Part shown: positions 24,247 through 32,939 of the stretch, in pieces | How the letters are laid out: every line of letters starts with the position of its first letter | Position numbering within the stretch: position 1 is the first letter of the stretch | Assembly (NCBI GenBank): GCA_020532085.1 | Contig: JAJBAV010000029.1 | Location: 1-33,916, forward strand | DNA from: Candidatus Cloacimonadota bacterium | Lineage (GTDB): Bacteria; Cloacimonadota; Cloacimonadia; Cloacimonadales; Cloacimonadaceae | Direction of reading: 5' to 3' | Length of the DNA stretch: 33,916 nucleotides | Notes under the pieces: generated by a model | The model's database searches: none | The model's input: only the letters and a program-made list of their open reading frames with translations | What the model was told of the DNA's origin: nothing | Program-made: the position numbers and the translations under genes

Positions 24247-25560
24247 TTACCTCGTTTTGATCATTTTGGCGGCGAAAGCCCCGTCCATGTTATGGCGGAA
24301 CGGCAGGCTGCGGAACATCCCTCCCGGGCAAAGGTCCCGGGGAAGCTTTTCCACGGCGTCAATCAATGTAAAGCGCGGATTCCTGGCAAGGAATTTCTCG
24401 ATCTGGCGCTCGTTTTCGTCCGGATTCATGGTGCAGGTGGAATAGACCATGATCCCTTCCGGGCGCACAAAACTGGCTCCCAGGTCCAGAGCCCGTTCCT
24501 GCAGCTTCACCAGTTCCTCGATGTTCTGATGCGCCTGCCAGCGCAGGTCCGCCTTGCGCCCGAACACTCCCCAGCCGGAACAGGGGGCGTCCACCAGCAC
24601 CCGGTCGTAAGCCGGGGCCACCGGTCCGTAGCGGAAGGCGTCGGAAACTATCAGTTTGATGTTGTTCAGCTGCAGCCTGTCCGCCGCCTGCTTCAGCAGT
24701 TTCATCTTGTTGGGGATCTTGTCCACGGCCACCACTTCGCCGCTGTTGTTCAGGATCTCGGCGATGTAAGAGCATTTCCCGCCGGGCGCGGCGAAGAGGT
24801 CCAGAATGTTCTCCTCCGGTTTGGGGTCCAGCAGTTCCACGATCAGCGCGGAGGAGGTGTCCTGGATGGAAAAATAGCCTTCGGAAAAAGCCACGTCGTC
24901 CAGCACCGCGTCCGCCTCATCGGTGAGCAGGGTCATCTTCCCCACCGGGGAGGGGGTCACCCGGATCTCGCGTTTGGCGAAGTATTGGATCAGCTTCTCC
25001 CGGGTGGTGGCGGTGCCGTTCACCCGCAGGTGCAGCTTGGGATTCTCATTGTACCAGATGGCCAGGTATTCGGTGTCTTCCTCGCCCCAAAGGGTGATCC
25101 AGCGTTCGATCAGCTCCGGCGGGTAGGAGTGTTCGCTGGCGATGCGCGGGATGGGGTCGGTGGGCCAGACCACCTCCGGGTTTCGCTGCCAGGCACGCAG
25201 CATGGCGTTCACGAAATCCCCCACCTTGTCGCCCAGGTTTTCCTTGGCCAGTTCCACGGTCTCGTTGATGGCCGCGTGGGCGGGGATGGAATCCAGATAC
25301 ATCAGCTGGTAGAGGCCCAGATATAGCCAGGCCTTGATCTTGATGTCGGTGGCGGCGAATCTGGCCGCGTCGGCGTGCTGGGCCAGGATGTAGTCCAGCT
25401 TTCCGCGCAGCTTGATCACGCCCTTCACCATGCTGTAAAAGAGGGCCACGTTCGCGTGGTCGTTCTTCAGCCGCTTGGCGCGCTGACGCAGCAGGGTGTC
25501 CGAGAACTCCCTGTCCTTGAAAACTCTCAGGATGGTCTGATAGGCTTCTTTGCGAACCAT
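24247..25560 (-). CDS. rsmB: 16S rRNA (cytosine-967-C5)-methyltransferase family protein
   Basis: A 437-aa protein. Residues about 1-140 form a NusB-like RNA-binding domain; the rest is a Rossmann SAM-dependent methyltransferase of the NOL1/NOP2/Sun family. FAAPGGKCSYIAE is the SAM-binding motif I, DAPCSGWGVFGRK carries the releasing cysteine (near residue 327) and YSTCTMNPDENE the catalytic one (near residue 375). The family methylates cytosine in rRNA; position 967 of 16S rRNA is the usual target of this architecture. ATG directly follows the stop of ruvA (TAAATG). Confidence 0.92.
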   Translation of the reverse strand: MVRKEAYQTILRVFKDREFSDTLLRQRAKRLKNDHANVALFYSMVKGVIKLRGKLDYILAQHADAARFAATDIKIKAWLYLGLYQLMYLDSIPAHAAINETVELAKENLGDKVGDFVNAMLRAWQRNPEVVWPTDPIPRIASEHSYPPELIERWITLWGEEDTEYLAIWYNENPKLHLRVNGTATTREKLIQYFAKREIRVTPSPVGKMTLLTDEADAVLDDVAFSEGYFSIQDTSSALIVELLDPKPEENILDLFAAPGGKCSYIAEILNNSGEVVAVDKIPNKMKLLKQAADRLQLNNIKLIVSDAFRYGPVAPAYDRVLVDAPCSGWGVFGRKADLRWQAHQNIEELVKLQERALDLGASFVRPEGIMVYSTCTMNPDENERQIEKFLARNPRFTLIDAVEKLPRDLCPGGMFRSLPFRHNMDGAFAAKMIKTR

Positions 25561-26166
25561 TTAGCGGCTTCTCTGGTAAAGGCGGCGGATCACTTCCTTG
25601 ATCAGCTGTTCGGTGGGCTGGGCCTGCGCTTCTTCGCCCATCAGGCTCAGTTCGCGGCGCACGTCTTTGGGGCTGAAACCCAGGGTCTGCAAGGCGTTTT
25701 CCACCTCTGTGACCTTGTTTTCCTCCACGCCCAGCTGGCCGGGTTCGGCGAAATCCATCAGGTGCCGCAGCTTGCCCTTCAGCTCGATGATCAGCCTTTG
25801 CGCGCTTTTCAGGCCTATGCCTGGCACCTTGGTGAGCATGGCGCTTTCCTCACGCTCGATGGCTTTCACGAAAGTGGGTATGGGTAAAGTGGAGATGATC
25901 GACAGCGCGCTTTTGGGTCCCACCCCGGAGATGCGGTTCAGCTGTTGGTAGAGCTCGCGTTCGGCGGGCGTGGCGAACCCGAAGAGGCGCACGTCGTCCT
26001 GCGCCACGTGCAGATGGGTGAAGAGTTTGCAGGGTTGCCCCGCGGCCGGCAGGGTTTCAAAGGTGCTGATGGGGATCAGCAGTTCAAAAGCCAGGCCCAT
26101 GGCGGTTTCCACCACCGCGTTCACCGGGCTTTTGTGGATGAGGGTGCCGATAATGTGGTCGATCAT
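25561..26166 (-). CDS. ruvA: Holliday junction DNA helicase subunit RuvA
   Basis: A 201-aa protein; the tetramer binds four-way DNA junctions and loads the RuvB motor. Start ATG 26166 (MIDHIIGTLIHKSPVNAVVE), overlapping the stop of ruvC by 4 nt; a longer open frame upstream is only an extension across ruvC. The N-terminal OB fold is followed by two helix-hairpin-helix motifs, ISGVGPKSALSII (near residue 73) and VPGIGLKSAQRLIIELKGK (near residue 108), and a C-terminal domain (EVENALQTLGFSPKDV) that contacts RuvB. ruvB is not next to it. Confidence 0.95.
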   Translation of the reverse strand: MIDHIIGTLIHKSPVNAVVETAMGLAFELLIPISTFETLPAAGQPCKLFTHLHVAQDDVRLFGFATPAERELYQQLNRISGVGPKSALSIISTLPIPTFVKAIEREESAMLTKVPGIGLKSAQRLIIELKGKLRHLMDFAEPGQLGVEENKVTEVENALQTLGFSPKDVRRELSLMGEEAQAQPTEQLIKEVIRRLYQRSR

Positions 26167-26642
26167 GTTTGATATTTGATCCTGTGATGGTGGCAGAGCG
26201 CCAGGCCCAGCGCGTCGTAGGCGTCGTCCTGGACCGGCGGTGCCTTCAGTTTCAGCAGCTGGCTCACCATGAAGCGCACCTGCTGTTTGGAGGCGTTGCC
26301 ATTTCCCACCACCGCTTTTTTCACTTCGCGGGGGGTGTATTCGAAGATTTGCACCCCGTGGCGGGCCAGCGTTAGCAGGATCACCCCGCGGGCGTGGCCG
26401 AGGGTGAACACGCTGCGGATGTGCTTGTGGAAAAACATGCTTTCCACCGCCGCCACCTCCGGCTTGTATTCGGCCAGAACCTTGTCCAGGGCCGTGTAGA
26501 GCATGTCCAGCCGGGTGGGCAGGTCTTTTTCCTTGATCAGGTTCACCACGTCGCAACCGGCCCCGATGATCCGCCGGCCTTCGATCTCCAGCAGGCCATA
26601 GCCGCAAAAGCGGCTGCCGGGGTCGATCCCAAGGATGATCAC
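26163..26642 (-). CDS. ruvC: Holliday junction resolvase RuvC
   Basis: A 159-aa endonuclease that cuts Holliday junctions symmetrically after RuvAB branch migration. The acidic active site is visible: D7 in ILGIDPGSRFCGYG, E67 in AVESMFF, and D140/D143 in QDDAYDALGLA. GTG is the start codon and overlaps the stop of yebC (TAGTG). It is slightly shorter than the E. coli enzyme (173), the loss being at the C-terminus. Confidence 0.95.
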   Translation of the reverse strand: MIILGIDPGSRFCGYGLLEIEGRRIIGAGCDVVNLIKEKDLPTRLDMLYTALDKVLAEYKPEVAAVESMFFHKHIRSVFTLGHARGVILLTLARHGVQIFEYTPREVKKAVVGNGNASKQQVRFMVSQLLKLKAPPVQDDAYDALGLALCHHHRIKYQT

Positions 26643-27391
26643 TATTCCTGGCTGAGGGCTTCCATCACGGAGTCGGAAACCTCAAAATTGGCATAGACCT
26701 TCTGCACGTCGTCCAGGTCCTCCAGCATTTCGATCAGCTTGAAGAGCTTGGGCGCGATGTCATCCGCGTTGATGGTGGTTTTGGGAACCCTGGTCAGTTC
26801 GGCGTTTTCCACCGGCAGGCCCAGTTTCTCAAATTCCGCCAGCACGGTGTGGAATTCGCCGGGGGCGGTGTAGATGTCAAAATATTCCCCGTTTAGCTCG
26901 ATGTCCTCCGCGCCGGCTTCCAGGGCCTGCAGCATAAATTCGTCTTCATCGAGGCCGGCCGAGGGAACGTTGAAATAGCCTTTCTGGTCAAAGTTCCAGG
27001 CCACGGCCCCGCTTTCCGCCAGGTTGCCGCCGTATTTGGAAAAAGTGTGGCGCAGATCGGCCACGGTGCGGTTCTTGTTGTCGGTCATCACTTCCACCAC
27101 AATGCCGATGCCGTTGTGCCCGTAGCCTTCGTAGACGATCTCTTCGTAGGCGGCGCCTTCGATCTCGCCCGTGCCGCGCTTGATGGCGCGTTCGATGTTT
27201 TCCCGGGGCATGTTGGCCGCTTTGGCGGTGAGAATGGCCGTGCGCAGGCGGGGATTCATTTCGGAGTCACCGCCGCCGTTTTTGGCGGCCAGGATGATCT
27301 CTTTGACGATGCGGGTGAAAAGCTGGCCGCGTTTGGCGTCGGCCGCGCCTTTTTTGTGTTTGATCGAACTCCACTTGTTGTGTCCGGACAT
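26642..27391 (-). CDS. yebC: YebC/PmpR (TACO1-like) family protein
   Basis: A 249-aa cytoplasmic protein. MSGHNKWSSIKHKKGAADAK is the family's signature start, followed by ARNGGGD-like AAKNGGGDSEMNPRLRTAI and GYGHNGIGIVVEVMTDNK. Family members act as DNA-binding regulators or help ribosomes translate certain sequences such as proline runs; which applies here is unknown. It is the first gene of a long minus-strand operon and precedes ruvC, its common neighbour in bacteria. AGAGG lies about 6 nt before the ATG. A TTGACA on the minus strand (27469-27464) may be part of its promoter, though no good -10 follows at 17 nt. Confidence 0.95.
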   Translation of the reverse strand: MSGHNKWSSIKHKKGAADAKRGQLFTRIVKEIILAAKNGGGDSEMNPRLRTAILTAKAANMPRENIERAIKRGTGEIEGAAYEEIVYEGYGHNGIGIVVEVMTDNKNRTVADLRHTFSKYGGNLAESGAVAWNFDQKGYFNVPSAGLDEDEFMLQALEAGAEDIELNGEYFDIYTAPGEFHTVLAEFEKLGLPVENAELTRVPKTTINADDIAPKLFKLIEMLEDLDDVQKVYANFEVSDSVMEALSQE

Positions 27392-27474
27392 ACAAACCTC
27401 TTTATCTTTATTGAATTACATCAATTGATCCGTCCAAACCAGTCTCAGGCCGGGGCAGAAAAATGTCAAGCAGT

Positions 27475-27508
27475 AAAAAAGGGGAAGGCTGTGTGATCAA
27501 CCTTCCCC
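27475..27508 (-). terminator. Rho-independent terminator of the EF-G-like gene
   Basis: GGGGAAGG (27481-27488) pairs with CCTTCCCC (27501-27508) over a 12-nt loop. Read on the minus strand the stem is followed by six T (AAAAAA 27475-27480 on plus). A second perfect stem, CCTGCTG/CAGCAGG (27520-27536), lies between it and the stop at 27541. These separate the EF-G-like gene from the yebC operon. Confidence 0.85.
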
Positions 27509-27540
27509 GGAATCTGAAGCCTGCTGTGACAGCAGGGATT

Positions 27541-29595
27541 TTATGCTTCGGAATCCTGCCAGGCGGCGATCACTTTGGCCGCTATGTCGTCAGGAACCTT
27601 TTCGTAGTGCGAGAATTTTTGGGTGAAGCGTCCCCTGCCCTGGGTGAAGGACTTGAGGGCGGGATAGTAAAAGTACATCTCGGCCACGGGCATCTGCGCG
27701 TTCAGATACTGTTTCTTGCCGCGCTGTTCCATGCCCATGATGCGTCCGCGCCGGGTGTTGATGTCGCCCATCACGTCGCCCATGTATTCGCTGGGAACGA
27801 TGATGGTGAGCTCGTGGATGGGTTCCAGCAGGATGGGGCGGCATTTCTTGAAGCCTTCCTTCAGCGCCATCGAAGAGGCGATCTTGAAGGCCATTTCCGA
27901 GCTGTCCACATCGTGATAGCTGCCGTAATAGACTTCCACGCTCACGTCCACCACCTGATATCCGGCCACCACGCCTTTGTCCATGGTTTCCACCAGGCCT
28001 TTTTCGATGGCGGGAACGAAGTTCGAGGGGATCACGCCGCCCACGATGGCGTTGATGAATTGAAAGCCTTCGCCGCGTTCGGTGGGTTTGATGCGGAAAT
28101 AGACTTCGCCGTACTGGCCGCGGCCGCCGGATTGCTTTTTGTGGCGGTATTGCGATTCCGCGCCCGCGGTGATGGTCTCTTTATAGGGAATGCGCGGTTC
28201 CTTCATCATGGCATCCACTTTGTAGCGGTTTTTCAGCTTTCTGAGCACCAACTGCAGTTGCTGTTCGCCCATGCCGGAGATCACGTTTTCGTGGGTTTCC
28301 AGGTTCAGGTCGAACCTGATGGTGGGGTCTTCCGCGATCACGCGCTGCAGGCTGCTGCCGATCTTGTCTTCGTCGCTCTGGTTGGCGGCGCGGATCATCT
28401 GCCAGTAGGTGGCGGTGGGAAGTTCCGGCACCGGCAGGCTCATATCGCTGCCCAGGGCCACGATTGTATTGAGGGCTTTGGCGTTTTTCAGCTTCACCAT
28501 CGCTCCGATCTCGCCCGCTCTGATCTCCTGGGTGTCGCTGCGGTTTTTGCCCAGCATGTAATACATGTTGCCGGCTTTGTCTTTGGCGTCCTTTTCAGGG
28601 ATGTAAAATTCCATGCCGGCTTTGAGGGTGCCGGAGAAAATGCGCACATAGGCATAGTCGCCCATGTTCGGATCGGCGTAGAGCTTGAACACATAGCCCA
28701 GCAGCTCGCCGTCGGCGGTGGCGGTGAATTCGGCCGGCTCGCCGTTTTTCAGCACCTGGATGGGATTGGCTTCCTCGGGCGAGGGCAGGTAGTCGCAAAC
28801 CGCGTCCAGCAAGGCCATAACGCCGGCCCCGGTGTGGGCGGAACAGGCGAAGGCCGGGCAGATGTCGCCGTTGGCCACGGCCTGTTTGAGGCCTTTGAGC
28901 AGTTGTGCGTCGCTCAGTTCCATGTTTTCCAAAAAGGTGTTGAGCAGTTCCTCGTCGGTCTCCGCCACCGCTTCCATCAGGTGCAGGCGGGCGTCGTCCA
29001 CGGCACTCTGCATGTCGGCCGGGATCTCGCCTTCGCCGGCGGGACGGATGGCTTTCTGGCGGATGATGTCCACCACGCCTTCAAAGGTGTTTTCCTTGCC
29101 GATGGGCAAATGCACCGGGATCGGATTGAGGCCGGCATTTTCGTGGATGGATTCCAGGGTCTTGAAGAAATCCGCGTGTTCGTTGTCCATGCGGTTCACC
29201 ACCACGATCTTGCCCACCTTTCTCTGCTCGAGCTGCTCGATCGCCAGTTCCAGGCCCACTTCGAAGCCGCTGGCGGCGTTCGCCACCAACACCGCGTTTT
29301 CCACGGCCGGAATGGCCACGATCGCGTCACCGATGAAATCGGGGGTTCCCGGGGTATCCAGGATGTTGATCTTGTGGTCCTTGTGGTTCAGCCAGCCCAG
29401 GCTCAGGCTCAGGGACATCTTTTTGGCCGTTTCTTCGGCGTCGAAGTCCATCACGGTGTTGCCTTCGTCGATCTTGCCCAGGCGGCTGGTGGTGTGGGTC
29501 AGATGGAAGATCTGTTCCGCCAGGGTGGTCTTGCCCGCGCCGCTCGCTCCCATCAGGAGGAGGTTGCGCAGCTTGGAAAGTTTGTATTCTTTCAT
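27541..29595 (-). CDS. EF-G-like translational GTPase (paralogue)
   Basis: A 684-aa GTPase with the five-domain layout of elongation factor G. G1 is GASGAGKTT (residues 16-24), not the A-H-x-D-x-GKTT of true EF-G; G3 is DTPGTPDF; G4 is VVNRMD (N-R-M-D in place of N-K-x-D); the switch region reads GNTVMDFDAEE instead of the usual TMDWM. Domains II-V follow, with GMGEQQLQ, RIPYKETI, GGRGQYGEV and GRIMGME matching EF-G. These changes are those of the EF-G-like group seen in Thermus and many other bacteria, whose role beside the main EF-G is unsettled. AGGA lies 5 nt before the ATG. Monocistronic, given the terminator after it. Confidence 0.92.
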   Translation of the reverse strand: MKEYKLSKLRNLLLMGASGAGKTTLAEQIFHLTHTTSRLGKIDEGNTVMDFDAEETAKKMSLSLSLGWLNHKDHKINILDTPGTPDFIGDAIVAIPAVENAVLVANAASGFEVGLELAIEQLEQRKVGKIVVVNRMDNEHADFFKTLESIHENAGLNPIPVHLPIGKENTFEGVVDIIRQKAIRPAGEGEIPADMQSAVDDARLHLMEAVAETDEELLNTFLENMELSDAQLLKGLKQAVANGDICPAFACSAHTGAGVMALLDAVCDYLPSPEEANPIQVLKNGEPAEFTATADGELLGYVFKLYADPNMGDYAYVRIFSGTLKAGMEFYIPEKDAKDKAGNMYYMLGKNRSDTQEIRAGEIGAMVKLKNAKALNTIVALGSDMSLPVPELPTATYWQMIRAANQSDEDKIGSSLQRVIAEDPTIRFDLNLETHENVISGMGEQQLQLVLRKLKNRYKVDAMMKEPRIPYKETITAGAESQYRHKKQSGGRGQYGEVYFRIKPTERGEGFQFINAIVGGVIPSNFVPAIEKGLVETMDKGVVAGYQVVDVSVEVYYGSYHDVDSSEMAFKIASSMALKEGFKKCRPILLEPIHELTIIVPSEYMGDVMGDINTRRGRIMGMEQRGKKQYLNAQMPVAEMYFYYPALKSFTQGRGRFTQKFSHYEKVPDDIAAKVIAAWQDSEA

Positions 29596-29888
29596 TTGGT
29601 CCTCGTTTCTCTATTCTATCTACTTTATAAAAATAGTTATTAGCCGTTTTCGCGGACTTCATCCGCCCAGAATAAGTCAGATTTTTTCATCAGCCATAGT
29701 TGTCAAACGCTTTTTTCCGCTGAGGCTTTTCCCGATGCGGGAGCCAATTCCAAGCGGTGATGTCCGTACACGCTGTTTTCGGGCAGGCTGGCGTTGGATT
29801 ATTTATTAGCAATCAGTCTGAGTTGATGATATGAGAAAGCCTGGGCGTCACTCAGGTCTCGATGAATTTCTCCCTCGATAAATTTAGC
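29596..29888. other. Intergenic region at a composition change
   Basis: About 290 bp between the EF-G-like gene and the next plus-strand promoter. Base composition falls from GC-rich to AT-rich across it. A 16-codon open frame starting at 29831 has no convincing ribosome site. I see no RNA gene, terminator or repeat here. Confidence 0.5.
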
Positions 29889-29918
29889 TTGACACATTTA
29901 TCAAATCCGATTTATTGT
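29889..29918 (+). promoter_or_regulatory. Possible sigma-70-like promoter for the propeller/PKD gene
   Basis: TTGACA (29889-29894) is followed after 18 nt by TATTGT (29913-29918), about 36 nt before the ATG at 29954. The -35 is perfect and the -10 is weak (four of six). Confidence 0.4.
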
Positions 29919-29953
29919 TTTTCATAGAATTCAGACAAATTCTGGAGGAAAGG

Positions 29954-32257
29954 ATGACTTGTCTAAAAGGTTTTATGCTCTGTGCGGCAATGCTCTTAGT
30001 CATTATTGGATTATCGGCACAAGCGTATGAATGGTCATGGGCAAATAGTGCTGGAGGAGGTCATGGCTTCGGTGATTATGGATATGCGATAGCAAGCGAT
30101 AGCCAAGACAATCTATATATATCTGGAACTTTTTCAGGAACTGCATCTTTTGGACCTACTACGCTAAACAGTAGTGGTGATACCGATATATTTGTAGCAA
30201 AGCTAGATACTAATGGTAATTGGCTTTGGGCAAAAAAGGCTGGAGGTTCTTTGGGTGATGGTGGTATTGGGATTGCGGTAGATGGAGAAGACAATGTATG
30301 TCTGACTGGATATTTTCGTGGATCAGCAACATTTGGTTCAAATACTATTACTGCCAGTGGAAATGAGGATTTATTTGTAGCCAAACTTGATGCAAGCGGC
30401 AATTGGCTCTGGGCAAAAAAGGCTGGGGGGTCTGGTAACGATTATGGCGCGAGTATCGCGGTTGATATCAATGCAAATATCTACTCAACCGGGTATTTTG
30501 AAGGAAATGCTAACTTTGGAACCACATCCCTATCAAGCTACGGCTCTTATGATATCTTCATAACCAAATTGGATTCAAACGGTAATTGGCTTTGGGCAAA
30601 AAAAGCAGGAGGAGTAGGAAACGATAGTCCTAGTGACTTGGCTGTCGATAGTGATGGAAATGTCTTTATAACAGGAGGTTTTTTAGAAACTGCTAACTTT
30701 GGTACCACATCGCTATCGAGCAATGGATCTAATGATATCTTCGTGGCGAAACTGGATACAAATGGTAACTGGCTCATGGTAAGAGGAGCTGGGGGACCAA
30801 GTACTGATGTCCCTTACGGAATCGCCCTGGATGCTGATGGCAATGTGTATCTGACAGGACTCTTTGATTTTTATTCCTACTTTGGCTCTATTACTTTGCA
30901 ACCCTTTGGTTATTATGATATCTTTATTGCCAAGCTTGATTCTAGCGGCAACTGGGTCTGGGCACAAGAAGCAGGGGGAGTAGATAGTGATATTAGCTAT
31001 GACATAGCAGTGGATGAAAATACGAACATTTATCTTACCGGAAATTTTAAAGGAAGTTCTACCTTTGGTACCACATCGCTATCGAGCAATGGATCTAATG
31101 ATATCTTCGTGGCGAAACTGGATACAAATGGTAGTTGGCTAACGGCAATACGAGCGGGAGGAATAAATCAGGATTATTGCAGAGGAATCACTGTTGACGA
31201 AAATGGATGCGTTTTCCTAGTCGGTTCTTTCGAGTTTGGTTCATCTTTCGGAACGGTATCCCTTGTAAGTAATGGACACGCAGATGTATTCATCGCAAAG
31301 CTATCGCCCCCTGATCCTATAGCTTCCTTTACTGCCGATGTTACCGAAGGTATTAGTCCCTTGGACATTCAGTTTACAGACTCTTCTTTACCAGGCGGAG
31401 CACCTATTACTGATTGGTTTTGGGATTTCGGTGATGGAGGAACTTCCTTTGCACAAAATCCTATCCACACGTATCTTGTGGCAGGTACTTACAGCATTAG
31501 TCTTTCAGTTACAAACGGATTGAATTTGAATTCAATAAAAGTGAGGATAAACTACATATCAGTTTTAGACCAGATCTATTACATAGATTTAATATCATCT
31601 TCACCTGTAAATTTCGGCTCAGTATATGTAGAAGAGCAATCAGCCTATCAAGAGGTAGAGTTAATCAATTCAGGTACAATGGATATCAATATCAGTGATG
31701 CGCATTTTGTCTCTACACCACTGCATTTTGAGTTTGTTAATCCTTTTAGGGATATAGTTCTCAGCCCTGGTGAGACGGATTCTATAATGGTACGTTTCAC
31801 TCCTCACGCAGTGGGGTCGATGACGGATACTCTTTTCATTGTGAACAACTCCACGAATCTTCCTATACTAAGTGTAACGCTTAATGGAACTGGATTACAC
31901 GTTCTACCTAAAGCTCCACAAAATCTAAGTATAACCGTTAGTGGCAACGATGCATATTTGAGCTGGGATGCAGTTACTCAGAATACACACGATCAAGAGA
32001 TTGTACCTGATTATTACATCATATACATCTCCAGTGATCCCTTCGGGTCATATACTATGATGACATTAACACCTAATCTCAACTACACTCATTCTTATGT
32101 AGGGTTAGGTGCTGAGCGCATGTTCTATCGAGTGACTGCAGTTAAATTCTATCGGGATGATCTTTCACCTTCAGAATTGGACGCATATCTTAGGAGGAAT
32201 GTAACTCCTGGTATGACAGAAACTGATGTACGAGCATTATTGAATGAGTTAGATTAG
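29954..32257 (+). CDS. Exported seven-bladed SBBP propeller, PKD and Hydin-like domain protein
   Basis: A 767-aa exported protein. ATG 29954 is preceded by GGAGGAAAGG at ideal spacing; a 13-codon extension upstream has no such site. Signal peptide about 1-24 (ending LSAQA). Residues 25-455 contain seven repeats of roughly 58-60 residues, each with blade words of the type VYLTGxF, FGTTSLSSNGSNDIFVAKLD and GNWLWAKKAGG: the SBBP repeat, here in the exact number for a seven-bladed propeller. A PKD domain follows (about 455-535; WFWDFGDGGTSF, THTYLVAGTYSISLSVTN-type), then an ASPM/SPD-2/Hydin-like domain (540-648; VNFGSVYVEE), an FN3-like domain (650-735) and a short helical tail. No sorting signal of the NYPNPFNP type is present. 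AT-rich codon use contrasts with the rest of the window. A structural or adhesive surface role is inferred. Confidence 0.85.
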   Translation: MTCLKGFMLCAAMLLVIIGLSAQAYEWSWANSAGGGHGFGDYGYAIASDSQDNLYISGTFSGTASFGPTTLNSSGDTDIFVAKLDTNGNWLWAKKAGGSLGDGGIGIAVDGEDNVCLTGYFRGSATFGSNTITASGNEDLFVAKLDASGNWLWAKKAGGSGNDYGASIAVDINANIYSTGYFEGNANFGTTSLSSYGSYDIFITKLDSNGNWLWAKKAGGVGNDSPSDLAVDSDGNVFITGGFLETANFGTTSLSSNGSNDIFVAKLDTNGNWLMVRGAGGPSTDVPYGIALDADGNVYLTGLFDFYSYFGSITLQPFGYYDIFIAKLDSSGNWVWAQEAGGVDSDISYDIAVDENTNIYLTGNFKGSSTFGTTSLSSNGSNDIFVAKLDTNGSWLTAIRAGGINQDYCRGITVDENGCVFLVGSFEFGSSFGTVSLVSNGHADVFIAKLSPPDPIASFTADVTEGISPLDIQFTDSSLPGGAPITDWFWDFGDGGTSFAQNPIHTYLVAGTYSISLSVTNGLNLNSIKVRINYISVLDQIYYIDLISSSPVNFGSVYVEEQSAYQEVELINSGTMDINISDAHFVSTPLHFEFVNPFRDIVLSPGETDSIMVRFTPHAVGSMTDTLFIVNNSTNLPILSVTLNGTGLHVLPKAPQNLSITVSGNDAYLSWDAVTQNTHDQEIVPDYYIIYISSDPFGSYTMMTLTPNLNYTHSYVGLGAERMFYRVTAVKFYRDDLSPSELDAYLRRNVTPGMTETDVRALLNELD
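30697..30767 (+). repeat. 71-bp identical intragenic repeat, copy 1 (blade 4)
   Basis: The bases from CTTTGGTACCACATCGCTAT to GATACAAATGGTA are identical to those at 31063-31133. It encodes the blade segment FGTTSLSSNGSNDIFVAKLD and adjoining residues. Other blades share the protein pattern but not the DNA sequence. Confidence 0.9.
31063..31133 (+). repeat. 71-bp identical intragenic repeat, copy 2 (blade 6)
   Basis: A second copy of the 71-bp stretch at 30697-30767, 366 bp downstream and in frame, encoding the same blade segment in blade 6. Identity ends with the codon after GGTA (AAC versus AGT). Confidence 0.9.
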
Positions 32258-32301
32258 TCTACCCGTGCCCAAAACAACCTTGGGCTCTGTTATAACCATA
32301 G

Positions 32302-32472
32302 CCCGGGCGTGTTCAAGAATGTGGAAGGGCACATTTCTGGTATTTGCTGACCGCAACCGATGGCAGCGAAGTATCCCAAAGTAACATTGACATAATCGAA
32401 CAAAAGCTGTCGCCTAAGCAGCAAAGCAAGGTCCAGGCCCGGGCGACGAAATGGTTCGAGGAGCACCAGTAA
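32302..32472 (+). pseudogene. C-terminal remnant of a Sel1/TPR-like repeat protein
   Basis: An open frame of 56 codons follows a TAG at 32299-32301 and ends at TAA 32470-32472; it has no start codon or ribosome site. It reads QECGRAHFWYLLTATDGSEV, then EQKLSPKQQSKVQARATKWF and EEHQ. The order A-x2-WYLLTA, then LSPKQQ..AQARATKW, is the usual end of Sel1-repeat proteins (last repeat plus the L-x-P-E-Q...A..W tail). Composition is more GC-rich than its neighbours. Probably the end of a gene whose upstream part was lost when the flanking AT-rich DNA arrived. Just upstream, a weak hairpin GCCCAA/TTGGGC (32267-32285) could end the preceding gene. Confidence 0.5.
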
Positions 32473-32939
32473 GTATCTGAAAGGCGCACCAATAAACAAG
32501 CTTGGGCAGTTGGAGCCAGGGAACATTGGCTAAAACACGCAGTTTACAGCAGCGTGATCGTCAACTGCTGCAAAGGTACTAAAAAAAATAGATCGGGCCT
32601 TCAAGGCTATTCTAAGCTCGATTAAACGGCATATCAGGAAGGCTCTGCAGTCTCGCGCGCGTGCTATTTTCATTCCAAACAAAAAAATAATTTGCTTTTT
32701 CCGGAATTTGCATTATATTATATATAATGGGAAATTTTAGAATTTTTTGGCGGGCACCGGAGAAACCGATGCCATGCCCATATAACTTGGCAATATCGGC
32801 ACCAAACACTTCGAGCACATATATGAACATAAACAATAAAACTAAAAAAGCAAAAGCAAAAAAACATAAACAGATCCAAAACAGGTGTTTATCAAACATC
32901 AGAAAAAACAGGCTCCCAAGTGGAGCGAAAGGAGACAAG
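32473..32939. other. AT-rich leader region before the primase-like gene
   Basis: No gene is supported here. TATATAAT at 32721-32728 contains a perfect TATAAT (32723-32728), but no TTGACA-like box lies 16-18 nt upstream. A frame open from ATG 32727 continues into the next gene, but its 71 extra codons are Lys/Asn-rich and low in complexity and have no ribosome site, so I regard this stretch as an untranslated leader of about 200 nt. Confidence 0.45.

Noticed and set aside
25561-26607. 348-aa reading of RuvA with a long N-terminal extension
   Set aside because: The extra 147 codons run opposite in frame through ruvC; the ATG at 26166 gives a normal RuvA with 4-nt coupling to ruvC.
27463-29643. 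726-codon open frame on the plus strand
   Set aside because: It is antisense to the EF-G-like gene. It is His/Gly/Val-rich, as expected from the complement of a GC-rich codon pattern, and has no ribosome site.
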